From Hymenobacter polaris (GTDB lineage: Bacteria; Bacteroidota; Bacteroidia; Cytophagales; Hymenobacteraceae), in assembly GCF_012927305.1 (NCBI RefSeq), contig NZ_JABBGH010000001.1:248001-312000 (forward strand): 64,000 bases of DNA. The letters run 5' to 3'. Shown piece after piece: positions 34,048 to 42,296 of the stretch (positions are counted from its first letter, which is position 1; every line of letters begins with the position of its first letter). Position numbers and translations under genes: made by a program. The notes beneath the pieces were generated by a model. It did no database searches, was not told where the DNA came from, and worked only from the letters and a program-made list of their open reading frames with translations.

Positions 34048-34695
34048 TTAGCGCGGGGTTTTGGCGCCGGGGCGGGCGGGCTTGGCGGTGGTGGCCAGCG
34101 CCCGGGCGGGGTTGTCGGCCAAGAACTTGTCCCAGCTTTTGGTGCCCGCCTTGGCGTTGTTACCCTGCTGGTAGTGGTGGCACAGGGCTACGGCCAGCGC
34201 ATCGGTGGCGTCCAGAAACTTGGGGGCTTCCTCTACGGGCGGCAGCGCCAGGGTTTGGCGCAGCATGCGGGCCACCTGCTCCTTATCGGCCGAGCCCGAG
34301 CCCGTAACGGCCTGCTTTACCTTGGTAGGGGCGTATTCCACGAATGGGATATCGCGCGAGAGGCAGGCGGCAATGACCACGCCCTGGGCCCGGCCCAGCT
34401 TGAGCATACTCTGCACGTTGACGCCGAAGAAGGGGGCCTCGATGGCCAGCTCGTCGGGCAGGTACTCGTCAATCAGCTCCAGCATCCGCGAGAAGATGCG
34501 CTTTAGCTTTACGGCATGGTTGGTCCCGAGCGACTTCAGGTTGAGCACGTCGTAGGTGAGCACGTCCACGCGCTGCCCGCGCACCTCGATGAGGGCGAAG
34601 CCCAGAATCTGGGTGCCGGGGTCGACGCCCATGATAATCTTCTCGGCGGGCGGCTGCCGCGGGGCGAGGGGGGCGGGAGTGCGCGGGGCGGCCAT
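34048..34695 (-). CDS. ruvC: Crossover junction endodeoxyribonuclease RuvC
   Basis: 215 residues starting at the ATG at 34695. RuvC resolves Holliday junctions with RuvAB. The catalytic acidic residues are visible: Asp in 'IMGVDPGTQILGFALI', Glu in 'ELAIEAPFFG', and the late Asp pair in 'LDATDALAVALCH'. The extra N-terminal ~20 and C-terminal ~35 residues are Pro/Lys/Ala-rich. The promoter -7 box TAACTTTG ends 6 bases before the ATG, so the mRNA may be leaderless. Confidence 0.95.
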   Translation of the reverse strand: MAAPRTPAPLAPRQPPAEKIIMGVDPGTQILGFALIEVRGQRVDVLTYDVLNLKSLGTNHAVKLKRIFSRMLELIDEYLPDELAIEAPFFGVNVQSMLKLGRAQGVVIAACLSRDIPFVEYAPTKVKQAVTGSGSADKEQVARMLRQTLALPPVEEAPKFLDATDALAVALCHHYQQGNNAKAGTKSWDKFLADNPARALATTAKPARPGAKTPR

Positions 34696-34701
34696 ACCAC
34701 G

Positions 34702-34709
34702 CAAAGTTA
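34702..34709 (-). promoter_or_regulatory. -7 element directly before ruvC
   Basis: TAACTTTG on the minus strand exactly fits TAnnTTTG and ends 6 bases before the start codon, leaving almost no leader. No clear TTG lies at the right distance. Confidence 0.5.
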
Positions 34710-34746
34710 CGCCCCACCGCCCCGGCGCCCCCGCCGCACCGCCTGG

Positions 34747-35709
34747 GTGGGCTGGGCCAAGCTAGGCCTCACGCTGCTCACCCTAGGCCTGCTTTACCGC
34801 TCGGTGTTTACCGCGCCCGACACGGCGCGGGCCTGGCAGCAGCTGGTGGCCGCCACGCTGGGCGGCGCGGGGCGCGGCCCGGTGCTGGCGGCCCTGGCCC
34901 TGGTGCCCCTCAACTGGGGCCTCGAAGCCTGGAAGTGGCAGCGCCTGGCCAGCCACCTGAGCCCTAGGCACTCCTTTGGGCGCAGCCTGCGGGCGGTGCT
35001 GCTAGGCCTCACGCTGGGCTTCGCCACCCCCAACCGGGTGGGCGACTACGCCGCTCGCATCCTGACCTTGCCCGGCCGGCGGCGGCTCGATGCCGTGGGG
35101 GCCGTGTTTTTGGGGCGCTACGCGCAGCTGGTGGCCACGGTGCTGGCGGGCGGGGCGGGCCTGCTGTACTTCGCGCTGCGGTTTTACCTAGCGGGCTACC
35201 CGGCGGCGCAGGCGGGCGTGCTGGTGGCGGGGGCCCTAGGGGCGGCCCTGGCCCTGCTGCCGCTCTACCGCACGCGCCTGCTGCTGGCGGCCCTGGCTCT
35301 GGTGCGGCCGCTGCGACGCTTCCGGCGCTACCTGGCCGTGATGCCCACCTACACCAGCCGCGAGCTGCATGCGGTGCTGGCCTTGTCGGGCGCGCGCTAC
35401 GCCGTGTTTTGCGGGCAGTTTCTGTTGCTGCTGCACGCCTACGGGGTGCGCGGGGCCCTGGGGCCGGCGCTGGCGGCGGTGGCGGGCACGTTCCTGTTCA
35501 AGTCGCTGGTGCCCTCGCTCAATGCTCTGGCCGACGTGGGCGTGCGCGAGCTGACGGCCACCCACCTCTTCGGGCTGCTGGGTGAGCCGGCACTGCCGGT
35601 GCTCAGCGCCAGCCTCAGTTTGTGGGTGCTTAACATTGCGCTGCCGAGCGCGCTGGGGCTGCTGCTGCTGCCCGGCCTGCGGGTGCTGCGCGCAAAGCGC
35701 CGCCGCTAG
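34747..35709 (+). CDS. Lysylphosphatidylglycerol synthase TM-region (flippase-like) membrane protein
   Basis: 320 residues from a GTG at 34747; an open frame upstream would run into ruvC on the other strand, so I take the first good start after it. About seven to eight transmembrane segments. 'GLEAWKWQRLASHLSP', 'LLGLTLGFATPNRVGDYAAR' and 'FLFKSLVPSLNALADVGVRE' fit the LPG_synthase_TM family, which includes lipid flippases and transporters. The next gene, a glycosyltransferase, starts one base after its stop, so the two are translated as a pair and may act on a shared lipid-linked product. Confidence 0.82.
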   Translation: MGWAKLGLTLLTLGLLYRSVFTAPDTARAWQQLVAATLGGAGRGPVLAALALVPLNWGLEAWKWQRLASHLSPRHSFGRSLRAVLLGLTLGFATPNRVGDYAARILTLPGRRRLDAVGAVFLGRYAQLVATVLAGGAGLLYFALRFYLAGYPAAQAGVLVAGALGAALALLPLYRTRLLLAALALVRPLRRFRRYLAVMPTYTSRELHAVLALSGARYAVFCGQFLLLLHAYGVRGALGPALAAVAGTFLFKSLVPSLNALADVGVRELTATHLFGLLGEPALPVLSASLSLWVLNIALPSALGLLLLPGLRVLRAKRRR

Positions 35710-35710
35710 C

Positions 35711-37030
35711 ATGGCCGCGCTGATTGGCGGCAGCCTGCTGCTGGTAGCGGCCCTCTACGCCGGCGTGTGGGCCTGGCTGCGGGCGGCTTTCAAGAAGCTA
35801 CAAGTTGACGCAGGCGTTGGGTTTGCAACCCACACCTGGGCGCCAAATCCTACCCCCGGCCCCTCCCCTCCGGGAGAGGGGAGCCACGGCGGCGCGGTAC
35901 TGAACTCGTCAGGCTCCCCTCTCCCGGAGGGGAGGGGCCGGGGGTGGGGTGAGCGCCAAGGCGATGACGCGCCCCAAGCTGAAGGCAACTCTGCTGGCCA
36001 GGAGCTGCTTTTCTCGGTGCTCGTGGCGGCCCGCAACGAGGCCGATGCGCTGCCCACGCTGTTGGCGGCCCTAGGGGCGCAGTCGCTGCTACCCGCTTGC
36101 TTCGAGGTGCTTGTGGCCGACGACCACTCCACCGACGCCACGGCGGCCGTGGTGGCGCAAGTGGCCCGCACCGCGCCGTTCAGCCTGCGCCTCGTAGAGC
36201 TGCCGCCCGGCCACGCGGGCAAGAAAGCCGCCCTCACGGCCGCCGAAGCCCAGGCCCGCGCGCCCTGGGTGGTGTGCACCGACGCCGACTGCCGCCCCGG
36301 CCCCGGCTGGCTGGCCGCCTACGCTACCTTGCTGCAAACTCACTCCTTCAAGCATTCACCCATTCACTTCATCAGCGGGCCGGTGCGCCTCACGCCGGGC
36401 GGCGCGTGGTTTGACGGGCTGCTGGCACTGGAGTTTGCGGGGCTGATGGGCGTGGGGGCGGGCTGCATCGGGCGGGGCCGGCCCACCATGTGCAACGGCG
36501 CCAACCTGGCTTTTCGACGCGCCAGCTTCCACGCGGTGGGGGGCTACGCCGACAATGCCCGCCTGGCCAGCGGCGACGACGAGTTTCTGCTGCACAAGCT
36601 GCACCAGCGCTACCCCGGTGGCATCCGCTTTCTGGCCGACGCCCGCGCCGTGGTCGATACGCCCGCGCCGGCTACCCTCGGGGCCCTGCTGCGCCAGCGG
36701 GTGCGCTGGGCCAGCAAGTACCCGCACTACCGCCCGGCCGCCCCGCGCCAGTTGGCCCTGCTGGTGCTGGGCACCAACGTGGCCTTGGCGCTGGGCCTGG
36801 CCCTAGGGCTGGCCTGGCCGGCGCTGCGGCCCTGGGTGGCCGCCACTTGGGTGCTCAAGCTAACCGCCGATGCCTGGCTGCTGGGGCCGGTGCTGGGCCT
36901 GCTGCGCCGCCGCCGCTGGCTGGCGTGGCTACTGCCCCTGCAGCTGCTATATGCGCCCTACGCGCTGGCCGTGGGGCTGGCCGGGCGCGGGGCCGGCGGC
37001 TACCGCTGGAAGGGCCGGCAGGTGCAGTAA
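35711..37030 (+). CDS. Membrane glycosyltransferase (GT2 type) carrying an in-frame palindromic insert
   Basis: 439 residues: one N-terminal transmembrane helix, a GT-A domain and two to three C-terminal helices. GT2 motifs are intact: 'LVADDHSTDA', 'CTDADC' (DxD), 'SGDDEFLLHK' and 'RQRVRWASKY' (QxxRW-like). Between the first helix and the catalytic domain, about residues 47-80 are encoded by a GC-rich palindrome (35849-35950) that also occurs in intergenic spaces. It adds Pro/Gly/Ser-rich residues in frame, in a linker where it should be tolerated. The upstream flippase-like gene is probably a partner. Confidence 0.88.
   Translation: MAALIGGSLLLVAALYAGVWAWLRAAFKKLQVDAGVGFATHTWAPNPTPGPSPPGEGSHGGAVLNSSGSPLPEGRGRGWGERQGDDAPQAEGNSAGQELLFSVLVAARNEADALPTLLAALGAQSLLPACFEVLVADDHSTDATAAVVAQVARTAPFSLRLVELPPGHAGKKAALTAAEAQARAPWVVCTDADCRPGPGWLAAYATLLQTHSFKHSPIHFISGPVRLTPGGAWFDGLLALEFAGLMGVGAGCIGRGRPTMCNGANLAFRRASFHAVGGYADNARLASGDDEFLLHKLHQRYPGGIRFLADARAVVDTPAPATLGALLRQRVRWASKYPHYRPAAPRQLALLVLGTNVALALGLALGLAWPALRPWVAATWVLKLTADAWLLGPVLGLLRRRRWLAWLLPLQLLYAPYALAVGLAGRGAGGYRWKGRQVQ
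35849..35950. repeat. GC-rich palindromic element (family C) inside a coding sequence
   Basis: 'CCCCCGGCCCCTCCCCTCC' in the left arm pairs with 'GGAGGGGAGGGGCCGGGGG' in the right arm (35912-35945), with a 26-base centre. No stop codon arises in the coding frame. Confidence 0.9.
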
Positions 37031-37135
37031 AAAACAGTGATTTTTTGATGAAAATATTCCTTCGGCAGTAAGCAAAAAGCGCGGCCGCTGGTTGTACTTG
37101 TGGCCTGGCTGTCACTAGCGAAGCCAGCCCGCGCT

Positions 37136-37675
37136 ATGCGTACCAACTACTCCGGCTTTGCCCTGGCCGTTAGCATGGGGCTCATTGTTTTACTGCTTGG
37201 CTTTGTGGCCCTCAGCGCCGGCGGCTTAGTGCAGCTCGCACCAACCGAGGAAACAGCGGCGATGCCGATTGATAGCCTGGGTAAAGCTGGAATGGGTGAC
37301 TCGTTACGGGCGACGGTCGTGGCCTACGTGCCGGCCAACCCGCAGGAAGCCGCCGCCATTGCGGCCGGCGATGCGCTCTTCAAAAGCAACTGCGCCCAGT
37401 GCCACGCCGTGAATGAGAAGGTGGTAGGACCCGCACTGGCGGGCATTACCAAGCGCCGCTCCATCAACTGGATTATCCCTTGGGTGCATAACTCGGCCAA
37501 GGTTATTGCCAGCGGCGACGAGTACGCCGTGAGACTTTACGGCGACTACAGTAAGCAGCAGATGCCCGCTTTCCCTAACCTTACTGACCAGAATATTAAG
37601 AATATCGTGGCCTTCGTATCGGCGCAGGAAGGAAGCTCCGCAACAGATTCAGCTCCAGCATTAGCAGTGCAGTAA
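37136..37675 (+). CDS. Membrane-anchored c-type cytochrome
   Basis: 179 residues. An N-terminal membrane anchor ('FALAVSMGLIVLLLGFVAL') precedes a single haem c domain: 'CAQCH' attaches the haem and 'KQQMPAFPNL' supplies the axial Met. The layout 'AGDALFKSNCAQCHAVNEKV', 'GPALAGITKRR' is typical of small electron-transfer cytochromes c. It acts on the outer side of the inner membrane. The neighbours do not identify its redox partner. Confidence 0.92.
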   Translation: MRTNYSGFALAVSMGLIVLLLGFVALSAGGLVQLAPTEETAAMPIDSLGKAGMGDSLRATVVAYVPANPQEAAAIAAGDALFKSNCAQCHAVNEKVVGPALAGITKRRSINWIIPWVHNSAKVIASGDEYAVRLYGDYSKQQMPAFPNLTDQNIKNIVAFVSAQEGSSATDSAPALAVQ

Positions 37676-37681
37676 AACTGG

Positions 37682-37766
37682 CGGTCATGCTGAGCGCAGC
37701 CGAAGCATCTCTACCGAACAATCCAGGCGGCGCGGTAGAGATGCTTCGGCAAGCTCAGCATGACCG
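37682..37766. repeat. Intergenic palindrome family A
   Basis: CGGTCATGCTGAGCGCAGCC at left and the complement at right, differing in the variable GCGCAGC/GCTTGCC part, between convergent cytochrome and pullulanase genes. Confidence 0.85.
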
Positions 37767-37782
37767 TCTTCACCGGCTTCTA

Positions 37783-39825
37783 TTACTGCTTTAAAATCAG
37801 CGCCGAGCAGGCGGGCACGCTGATGCCCGCGGCAGCTACCCCTAGGGCCTCCTTGGCCAGCAAATCGACCCCTAGGCCGCGCAGCACTACCTGGTACTGG
37901 CCGGCGGGCAGCGGCACGGTAGCGGCCTGGCGCAGGCCGTTAAACACCAGCGTAATGGTTTGCCAGGCGTCGCCGCCCGCGTGCGCGCGCAGCTGGTAGG
38001 CGATGGTGCCGGCCGGCGCGCCGGGCAGGAAAACCAGGTGCTGGGCCACCTCGGCCTGGGTGCGCAGCCGGAAGGCGGGGTGCGCTTTGCGCAAAGCCAG
38101 CAGCTGCTGGTAGAAGGCAAACACCGCCCGGTTTTTAGCCTTCAAGGCCCAGTCCAGCTCGTTGATGCTGTCGGGCAGGTTGTAGGAGTTACTGGCGCCC
38201 TTTTTGGTGCGCAGAAACTCGTCGCCTAGGGGCAAAAACGGGATGCCTTGAGCCGTGAAGACGATGGTGTTGCTCAGGGCGTCCATCTGCGTTAGCTCCT
38301 GCTCGGTGGCGGTGGGGTGGGCTACGCGCATCTTGTCCCACAGCACCCGGTCGTCGTGGCAGGCTACGTAGTTGAGGGCCTGGCCGGGTTGGGTGGCCCA
38401 GGGCGCTTTGCTGTAATTAACCTTTTGGTAGTCAAGCTGCGGGTGCTGCACGGCGCCCACGATGCCGAACTTTACGCTCTCTTCCAAGCCGGGCTGGCCG
38501 CCCACGAAGCCGCCCTCGGCCTGGCGGGCGTAGTGGCCCTTCACGCCGTCGCGCAGCTCGTCGCCAAACGCCGCGATGCCCGGCAGCTGGGGCAGGTTGG
38601 CCTTCACGGCGCGCTGGGCTTCGGGCAGGGGGCTAGGGCCAGCCGCCCAGCCCTCGCCGTACACCAGCAGCTGGGGGCTCACCGCATCCAGCGCCTGGCG
38701 CACGGCGCGCATGGTGCCCATATCGAGCACGCCCATGAGGTCGAAGCGGAAGCCATCGACGTGGTAGGCGCGGGCCCAGTAGCTTACGCAGTCCACGATG
38801 AGCTGGCGCACCATAGGCCGCTCCGACGCCACCTCGTTGCCGCAGGCGGTGGCGTTCGAGAGCTTACCATCGGCAGTGTGGCGGAAGTAGTAGCCCGGCA
38901 CCAGCTGCTCGAAGGCGCTGGTGCCCGCGTCGGCCACGTGGTTGAACACCACGTCCGCAATGACCCCGAGGCCCTGCTGGTGCAGGCTCTGCACCAGCAG
39001 CTTATACTCGCGGATGCGCACGGCCGGGTCTTGGGCATCGGTGGCGTAGCTGCCCTCGGGTACGAAGTAGTTGAGCGGGTCGTAGCCCCAGCTGTAGCGG
39101 TCGGGGCTGGGTGGGCGGGCTTCGTCGATGGCCGCGAAGTCGTTGGTGGGCAGCAGGTGCAGGTGCGTCACGCCCAGGTCCAGGGCGTGCTGCACGCCGG
39201 TGCTCACGCCGTCAGGGCCGCTGGTGTGGCGCTCGGTGAGGCCCAGGTACTGGCCCCGGTGCTGGATGCCCGCGCTAGCCGCCGCTGACAAGTCGCGCAC
39301 GCTCACCTCGCCGATTAGCGCGTCGGTGGGGTGGGCGAGGGGCGGGCGGCGGTCCTGAGCCCAGCCGGGCGGCGCCGCCCGGCTGGGGTCGAGCCAGGCG
39401 GCGCGGCGGCCGTTTACGCCCACGGCGCGGGCGTAGGGCTCGCACACCTCGGCCATCACCCGCTGGCCAATAGTAGCCTGCACCGTGTAAAAGCCGCTGG
39501 TGCCGGGCGGCAGGCGCAGCACCCAGGTGCCCTGGGGGCCGCGTTGGAGGGCGTGGGTGGCCCTAGGGCTGCCGCCGCTGCCGGCCGCGTACAGGCGCAG
39601 GCGCAGCGCGGTGGCCGTGGGCGCCCACACCCGCAGCGTGCCCGCGCCGGTGCGCGCCTCAAAAGTCAGGCCCAGGTCGGAGCCGGCATAAACGGGGTAC
39701 TGGGCGGGCGAGAAATCGGGCACGGGCGCGGTAGCAGAAGAAGCGGCGGGGCGGGTGGGCGGCGGGGCCGCTGGCGAAGCGGGCAGCTGCGCGGCAGCTG
39801 GCCCCGCCAAAACGAGCGGCAGCAT
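37783..39825 (-). CDS. pulA: Type I pullulanase
   Basis: About 680 residues from the ATG at 39825, which begins a short signal peptide ('LPLVLAGPAAAQ'). The frame is open further up to 40224, and a TTG just before would lengthen the hydrophobic part, so the exact start is uncertain. After a Pro/Ala linker come a CBM48-like domain and a GH13 barrel. 'YSWGYDPLNYFVPEGSY' is the YNWGYDP pullulanase signature, 'DVVFNHV', 'DGFRFDLMG' (nucleophile Asp), 'VYGEGW' (acid Glu) and 'CHDDRVLWD' complete the site. It hydrolyses alpha-1,6 links in pullulan, starch or glycogen, probably in the periplasm. Confidence 0.9.
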   Translation of the reverse strand: MLPLVLAGPAAAQLPASPAAPPPTRPAASSATAPVPDFSPAQYPVYAGSDLGLTFEARTGAGTLRVWAPTATALRLRLYAAGSGGSPRATHALQRGPQGTWVLRLPPGTSGFYTVQATIGQRVMAEVCEPYARAVGVNGRRAAWLDPSRAAPPGWAQDRRPPLAHPTDALIGEVSVRDLSAAASAGIQHRGQYLGLTERHTSGPDGVSTGVQHALDLGVTHLHLLPTNDFAAIDEARPPSPDRYSWGYDPLNYFVPEGSYATDAQDPAVRIREYKLLVQSLHQQGLGVIADVVFNHVADAGTSAFEQLVPGYYFRHTADGKLSNATACGNEVASERPMVRQLIVDCVSYWARAYHVDGFRFDLMGVLDMGTMRAVRQALDAVSPQLLVYGEGWAAGPSPLPEAQRAVKANLPQLPGIAAFGDELRDGVKGHYARQAEGGFVGGQPGLEESVKFGIVGAVQHPQLDYQKVNYSKAPWATQPGQALNYVACHDDRVLWDKMRVAHPTATEQELTQMDALSNTIVFTAQGIPFLPLGDEFLRTKKGASNSYNLPDSINELDWALKAKNRAVFAFYQQLLALRKAHPAFRLRTQAEVAQHLVFLPGAPAGTIAYQLRAHAGGDAWQTITLVFNGLRQAATVPLPAGQYQVVLRGLGVDLLAKEALGVAAAGISVPACSALILKQ

Positions 39826-40177
39826 AAAAAGCAAGGCCGCCGAATACGTCGGCCCCGACTGGCCGCCCAGGGTGCGCCCCGCGCCGGCCAGCGGCGCCCG
39901 GCCGGCGCGCGAAGAAACCGCCCGCTTGGCCGACTGAACCACCGGATTAGCCGAGCGCGCCCGGCCGGCGTGCCACCCTAGGGGCAGTTTTGGACTCTGG
40001 CTAGGGTGAAGGCTGGTAAACCAGGCTTCATGCAATGCTTTTACAAGGCCGCTAAACTTACCAACGAACAACGAGTCAGACTGCACTGGATGGGGGAAAA
40101 CTACGTGAACACGACCCGGCCCGCCCCTTGGGGCGCGCCGGCCATTAGCTAGTAAAACTACTGCCACTGATTTTGCC
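39826..40177. other. Region upstream of pulA
   Basis: About 350 bases hold a possible N-terminal extension of the pullulanase frame and the upstream region of the divergent hypothetical gene. No repeat or clear promoter was seen. Confidence 0.4.
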
Positions 40178-40660
40178 ATGACGCCCTTCACCCCCGCCGC
40201 CGTCCCCGATTTTCTGGCCCTCACCTACCGGCCCGATTTGCACTTGCTCGTGTGCCGCTGGCGGCGGCCGGTATCGGGCGCCGAGTTTCGGGTAGGCTAC
40301 CGCGCCATTTTGGCCCTGGCCGTGGCCGTGGGCTGCCCCTACTGGCAGGTCGATTTGCGGGGCTGCAACGCCGCCGAAGCCGAAGCCCGGCAGTGGCTGA
40401 CCGACAAGTTCTTGCCGCAGCTGCCTGGTGCCCTGGCGGCCCCCGTGTACCTGGGCTACCTGCTCTCGCCGCAGCTGCTGCGCCAGCTGCCAAGTGGGCT
40501 GAGCAGCGCCGTGCCGCCCACCGATGCGCCGCCCAGTGCCGGGCACCGCGCGGCGTTTTTTGCCGAGGAGGGTGCCCTCACCGCCTGGCTCAGCCAGTGC
40601 CAGCACCGCGGCCCGGCGGCGCTCGCGCAGGCGGGCTTTACGCGGCCGCTGGCAGCGTAA
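40178..40660 (+). CDS. Hypothetical protein
   Basis: 160 residues with no signal peptide. 'LTYRPDLHLLVCRWRRPVSG' followed by 'GCPYWQVDLRGCNAAEAEAR' suggests an alpha/beta fold like those of SpoIIAA/STAS-like proteins, but the evidence is thin. The stop lies 23 bases inside the 3' end of the convergent kinase gene, so the two coding regions overlap tail to tail. I do not assign a function. Confidence 0.65.
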   Translation: MTPFTPAAVPDFLALTYRPDLHLLVCRWRRPVSGAEFRVGYRAILALAVAVGCPYWQVDLRGCNAAEAEARQWLTDKFLPQLPGALAAPVYLGYLLSPQLLRQLPSGLSSAVPPTDAPPSAGHRAAFFAEEGALTAWLSQCQHRGPAALAQAGFTRPLAA

Positions 40661-42134
40661 AGGTGAAGCAGCTGCCGTGCCCCGGCTGGCTTTCGACCCA
40701 CAGCTGCCCGCCCTGGGCCGTAATAAACTCGCGCGAGATGCTGAGCCCCAGGCCCGAGCTGCCCCGCGCCGGTGCCCCGCCGCCCGGCGCCCCTAGGCTG
40801 CCAAAGCGCTGAAAAATGCGCTGGTGGTGCTCCTTGGCAATGCCGGGGCCCTCGTCCTCTACACTTACCTGCACCATCTCGCCCCAGGGCACCGCCCGCA
40901 CCGTGAGCGCCGCGCCGTGGGGCGAGTAGCGGATGGCGTTGGCCAGCAGGTTGATGAGCACCCAGGTGGTCTTTTCCACGTCGGCCAGGGCGGCGGGCAG
41001 CGGCTCGGCCAGCTGCACGTGCAGTTGCAACTGCTTGTCGGTGAGCTGGGCGCGCACCGTGTCGGTGGCGTAGCGCACCACCTCGGGCAGCGGCACCGGC
41101 CCTAGGCGCAGTTGAATCTGCTTGCCAGCGTCGAGCCGCGCCACCTCAATGAGCTGGCCCACCATGCCCAGCAGCCGCTGCGTTTCCGAACGAATGCCGT
41201 CGGCAATTTCCTGGCGCCGCTCGGGTTCTAGGCGCTCGTCGCGCATCAGCATCAGGCTGAGGTTGATGCTGGCCAGCGGCGTCTTCAGCTCGTGGCTCAC
41301 GGTGGCCAGAAACTCCGATTTCACCTGGTCGAGGTTCTTGAACACCGACACGTCGCGTAGGCAGAGTACGTGCCCGGCCGGCACGGCCCGCTCTAGCTGC
41401 TCGTTGTACTCCTGCACCGGGCTGATGCTGAGTTGGTAGTGTTTATTTTCGCCGTGGGGCCGCACCGTGAAGATGGGTCCGCCCGCCTCCAGCAGGGCCG
41501 CCTCGTCGGCGGGGTCGGGCGTGGCCCAGGCCGCTTCGAGGGCGGCCAGCGTTTGCAGCCACTCGTGCAGCATGGGGCAGTGGGCGGCCACCTGGGCGGC
41601 GGGCTGGCCCAGCAGCGCCGGCGCCGGCAGCCCCAGCAGCTGGCAGGCCACGGGGTTGGCCAGCACCACGAGGCCGTGCTGGTCGATGAGCAGCAGGCCC
41701 TCGTCGAGGCCGCGCACGAGGCTATTGGTGCGGTTTTGCTGGGTTATCAGTTCGGCCAGGGTGGCGCGGCGCTCGTCTTCGGCCTGGCGCAGCACCCTGT
41801 TGACGGCGGCGGCCACGGTGCCCACCTCGTTGTTTTTGACCACCGCCACGCGCGTAGCCGGCCCCGGCCCTGCCACGCGCTCCACATCGGCCGTGAGGCG
41901 GTGCAGCGGGCGCGTCACCAGGCGCGGCAGGCGCACCATCAGCGTGATGCCCAGCAGCGTGCTAATGCTCAAAAACAAGAAGACCGCTTGCTGGGCCAGC
42001 CGCGCATTGGCCGCCTGCACCGGCGGCGCCTCGCTTTCAAGCTGGTGAATGGTGAACACCACGTAGCTGCCCAAGCTCAGGAGCAGGCCCAGCATAATGA
42101 AAACGCCCAGGCGAATCTGCGTTTTTAAAGACAT
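40638..42134 (-). CDS. Membrane sensor histidine kinase (HAMP-PAS-HisKA-HATPase)
   Basis: 498 residues. Two transmembrane segments (about 10-30 and 48-66) enclose only a very short periplasmic loop, so the sensor part is probably the membrane or the cytoplasmic PAS domain. HAMP follows ('RLVTRPLHRLTADVERVA'), then PAS ('LLLIDQHGLVVLANPVACQL'), HisKA ('TVSHELKTPLASINL', phospho-His near 280) and HATPase ('NLLANAIRYSPHG', 'DEGPGIAKEH', 'SGLGLSISR'). The layout is like KinB. No response regulator gene is adjacent; the sigma-54 activator 4 kb away could be a partner. Confidence 0.92.
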   Translation of the reverse strand: MSLKTQIRLGVFIMLGLLLSLGSYVVFTIHQLESEAPPVQAANARLAQQAVFLFLSISTLLGITLMVRLPRLVTRPLHRLTADVERVAGPGPATRVAVVKNNEVGTVAAAVNRVLRQAEDERRATLAELITQQNRTNSLVRGLDEGLLLIDQHGLVVLANPVACQLLGLPAPALLGQPAAQVAAHCPMLHEWLQTLAALEAAWATPDPADEAALLEAGGPIFTVRPHGENKHYQLSISPVQEYNEQLERAVPAGHVLCLRDVSVFKNLDQVKSEFLATVSHELKTPLASINLSLMLMRDERLEPERRQEIADGIRSETQRLLGMVGQLIEVARLDAGKQIQLRLGPVPLPEVVRYATDTVRAQLTDKQLQLHVQLAEPLPAALADVEKTTWVLINLLANAIRYSPHGAALTVRAVPWGEMVQVSVEDEGPGIAKEHHQRIFQRFGSLGAPGGGAPARGSSGLGLSISREFITAQGGQLWVESQPGHGSCFTFTLPAAA

Positions 42135-42163
42135 ATCGTTTCAACGTTACGCTACACTACCAG

Positions 42164-42245
42164 CGCGAGCTTGCGAAGCAATCGCAACCCAGACGAGACC
42201 CTAGAGCGTTGTTCGGATTGCGATTGCTTCGCAAGCTCGCCATGA
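42164..42245. repeat. Intergenic palindrome, variant family B
   Basis: 'GCGAGCTTGCGAAGCAATCG' pairs with its complement before GCCATGAC. The central unit differs from family A (GAAGCAATCGCAA in place of GAAGCATCTCT), but the ends share the CATGAC/AGC pattern. It lies between two minus-strand genes. Confidence 0.8.
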
Positions 42246-42296
42246 CAGCCGTAGCGTACCATTCAGAACCTACTTATCGTTTTTGCGGCCCGGCCA

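Noticed and set aside
39826..40224. N-terminal extension of the pullulanase frame to give 813 residues
   Set aside because: It would place the signal peptide ~130 residues inside the protein, and the extra sequence is Arg/Ala/Gly-rich filler. It also overlaps the start of the divergent gene.
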